From: JALTID01 sp027004335 [NCBI: bacterium]
GTDB lineage: Bacteria > JALSQH01
Reading direction: 5' to 3'
Assembly: GCA_027004335.1 (NCBI GenBank)
Contig: JALTID010000218.1
Location: 1-6,923 of the forward strand
Length of the DNA: 6,923 bases
Both the position numbers and the translations under genes were made by a program. The notes below the pieces were generated by a model, which was given only the letters and a program-made list of their open reading frames with translations, did no database searches and was not told where the DNA came from. Of this stretch, positions 5,787 through 6,923 are shown in pieces. Position 1 is the stretch's first letter. Every line of letters begins with the position of its first letter.

Positions 5787-6647
5787 CTACTTCCTCAGAA
5801 AGATCTTTATTCTTTTATTATATGCAGTGTTTTTCACTTTACCATCTGGTGTGAGATAGTATTTACCTCCAAAAGGGTCTCTGGGAATATAAGAGAGGTA
5901 ACCTTTATGTATAAGTTCCTCAAGGGAGGATGGTAACCTCCCTTCTCTTCTTTTAAATCTTGCCAATGCTTCTTCAATGAGTCTAAAGTTTCTCTCTGCG
6001 AGGATCATCTTTATTTTTCTTAATATATGAGCCTTTGCATGAGGATTTTTAGTATGATTATATATTTCCAGAAGGATCTTGATTGCAGTATCTGCATCAT
6101 TTGTTTTTGCCATGAGTTTTATTGCTAAACTGACAATAAAGGAAGGTCTATTAGGTTTTGTTGCTGCTTCTTTGAAGTAGAATGCAGCTTCTCTGTAATC
6201 TCCTTTGAAATACATATAGATAAAACCAGTCAGGAACCACAGGTACCACTTATCGGGAAGATACCTCAAACTTTTCTTAAGAATTCTTATTGCATCGTTC
6301 GGATCATGAGCCTCCCAAGGTAAAATAGTACCGGCAAATCTGTATGGATAGAAAAAATAGGGATCCAGATCAGTAACTGCGTTGAGAAGATCTACAAGAT
6401 ACTTAAAGTTCCTATCAGTCACGATATGCTCGCCTGTATATGCAAGGGTTTTCATCCATAGGATATCAGCAACAACATTGGTATAACCTAGGGAGATCAG
6501 TTTGGCATACCTTTCTATAGGGAGGTAATAAAGGTCTTCAACCACTTTTTTCGGATATGCGTGTATCTTATTATTGGACCAGTATATTATCGCACCAAGA
6601 AGCAGCACAACAAAAATTTTCAGGGGGTAGGCTCTTTTATTCTGCAT
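5787..6647 (-). CDS. membrane-anchored TPR-like protein with pseudopilin-like C-terminal motif (positional PilG candidate)
   Basis: Protein of 286 residues. A short basic start and one hydrophobic segment (about 9-23) form a signal anchor, so most of the chain should lie outside the cytoplasm. Then comes YAKLISLGYTNVVADILWMK (47-66), a segment I know from TPR proteins of Deltaproteobacteria-like genomes, followed by degenerate TPR-like helical pairs (about 80-225), e.g. around DPYFFYPYRFAGTI and PDKWYLWFLTGFIY. The C-terminus (224-271) reads IEEALARFKRREGRLP, SLEELIHKGYL, IPRDPFGGKYYL and DGKV, a pattern much like the end of type II secretion major pseudopilins. There is no prepilin cleavage motif at the N-terminus. 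It overlaps the upstream gene by 28 bases; AGGA lies two bases before the ATG, and the next Met (65) would lose the anchor. It precedes the ABC ATPase by one base, so it is likely the extracytoplasmic partner of that transporter. PilG equivalence is by position only. Confidence 0.82.
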   Translation of the reverse strand: MQNKRAYPLKIFVVLLLGAIIYWSNNKIHAYPKKVVEDLYYLPIERYAKLISLGYTNVVADILWMKTLAYTGEHIVTDRNFKYLVDLLNAVTDLDPYFFYPYRFAGTILPWEAHDPNDAIRILKKSLRYLPDKWYLWFLTGFIYMYFKGDYREAAFYFKEAATKPNRPSFIVSLAIKLMAKTNDADTAIKILLEIYNHTKNPHAKAHILRKIKMILAERNFRLIEEALARFKRREGRLPSSLEELIHKGYLSYIPRDPFGGKYYLTPDGKVKNTAYNKRIKIFLRK

Positions 6648-6923
6648 AGTCCTGTGATATTGCTATTATATATTAGTTTGCAGTGTGAAGCAATATAGGA
6701 AAGAAATTTTGCTCTTTTTTCCTCTGGTATATTATTTTCAATAAATCTGGCTAAGAAATATTTATTATAGGCAAGACAGGTAACGTTGTGACTTGTGAAA
6801 ATATTCATGTTATTTGTTTTCCATGCATGGATCAACCAGGAGCCCTCCACATTATATTTTGGTTCAAACATGAAGGGAATGTCAAGGTAATAGTCTCTCT
6901 TACCAAGGAAGTACAGAAATATC
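6620..6923 (-). CDS. C-terminal fragment of a probable membrane glycosyltransferase (GT-C/GT39-like)
   Basis: Partial gene: the frame is open to the right edge, so the ATG at 6871 is internal and the start lies outside. About 100 residues are visible. They begin IFLYFLGKRDYYLDIPFMF, continue with WLIHAWKTNN, TSHNVTCLAYNKYFLARFIE, IPEEKRAKFLSYI and KLIYNSNITGLCRIK, and end EPTP. The pattern 'G.R.YYLD.PF', then a 'V..L..N..F..R' strand, then a closing 'K..Y....L.R..' strand resembles the small soluble C-terminal domain of polytopic GT-C glycosyltransferases of the mannosyltransferase type. I recognise this as a pattern, not by alignment, so the call is tentative. It ends 28 bases inside the TPR-like gene, which suggests it belongs to the same transcript or runs into it. 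The active-site and membrane parts are outside the window. Confidence 0.5.
   Translation of the reverse strand, partial: IFLYFLGKRDYYLDIPFMFEPKYNVEGSWLIHAWKTNNMNIFTSHNVTCLAYNKYFLARFIENNIPEEKRAKFLSYIASHCKLIYNSNITGLCRIKEPTP

Noticed and set aside
1-6923. CRISPR array, tRNA/rRNA gene, riboswitch, transposon or attachment site
   Set aside because: No regularly spaced repeats, cloverleaf-like sequence, conserved rRNA stretch, transposase or integrase pattern was seen; there is almost no noncoding space.

Overview
This window carries a compact run of bacterial protein genes. One truncated gene lies on the plus strand at the left edge, and eight genes in a row lie on the minus strand. Base composition is moderately AT-rich by eye. 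Most starts are ATG, some with recognisable Shine-Dalgarno sequences, and spacing is very tight, with several overlaps. The organism is bacterial; the pilus-type genes and the two-transmembrane sensor kinase suit a Gram-negative or deep-branching lineage. I cannot name a phylum from the sequence. An uncultivated group of the WOR-3/Stahlbacteria kind is only a guess. No RNA gene, CRISPR array, insertion sequence, integrase or phage gene was seen.

In the direction of transcription (right to left) the minus-strand genes are: (1) the C-terminal end of a probable membrane glycosyltransferase running off the right edge; (2) a membrane-anchored TPR-like protein whose tail resembles a pseudopilin C-terminus; (3) an ABC-2 type ATPase; (4) its six-segment permease; (5) a 61-72 residue protein with two membrane segments; (6) a type IV prepilin peptidase, PilD; (7) a two-transmembrane HAMP histidine kinase; (8) an isovaleryl-CoA-dehydrogenase-like acyl-CoA dehydrogenase. 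Genes 2 to 7 are separated by at most a few tens of bases or overlap, so they look like one transcript. The dehydrogenase may also have its own promoter inside the 3' end of the kinase gene. The plus-strand gene at the left edge is the C-terminus of a DUF2207-type membrane protein, and it meets the dehydrogenase tail to tail with only 3 bases between the stop codons.

The most interesting reading is that genes 2 to 7 are a distant version of the type IV pilus accessory block known from Myxococcus xanthus. There pilG, pilH (ABC ATPase), pilI (ABC permease) and pilD (prepilin peptidase) are adjacent, and the kinase gene pilS lies in the same cluster. Here the order accessory protein - ATPase - permease - PilD is kept, an extra small membrane protein sits between permease and PilD, and a kinase follows without a response regulator. 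The assignment rests on gene order and family membership, not on a measured alignment. The ABC pair also fits the general NosF/NosY-like class, so the pilus role is an inference.
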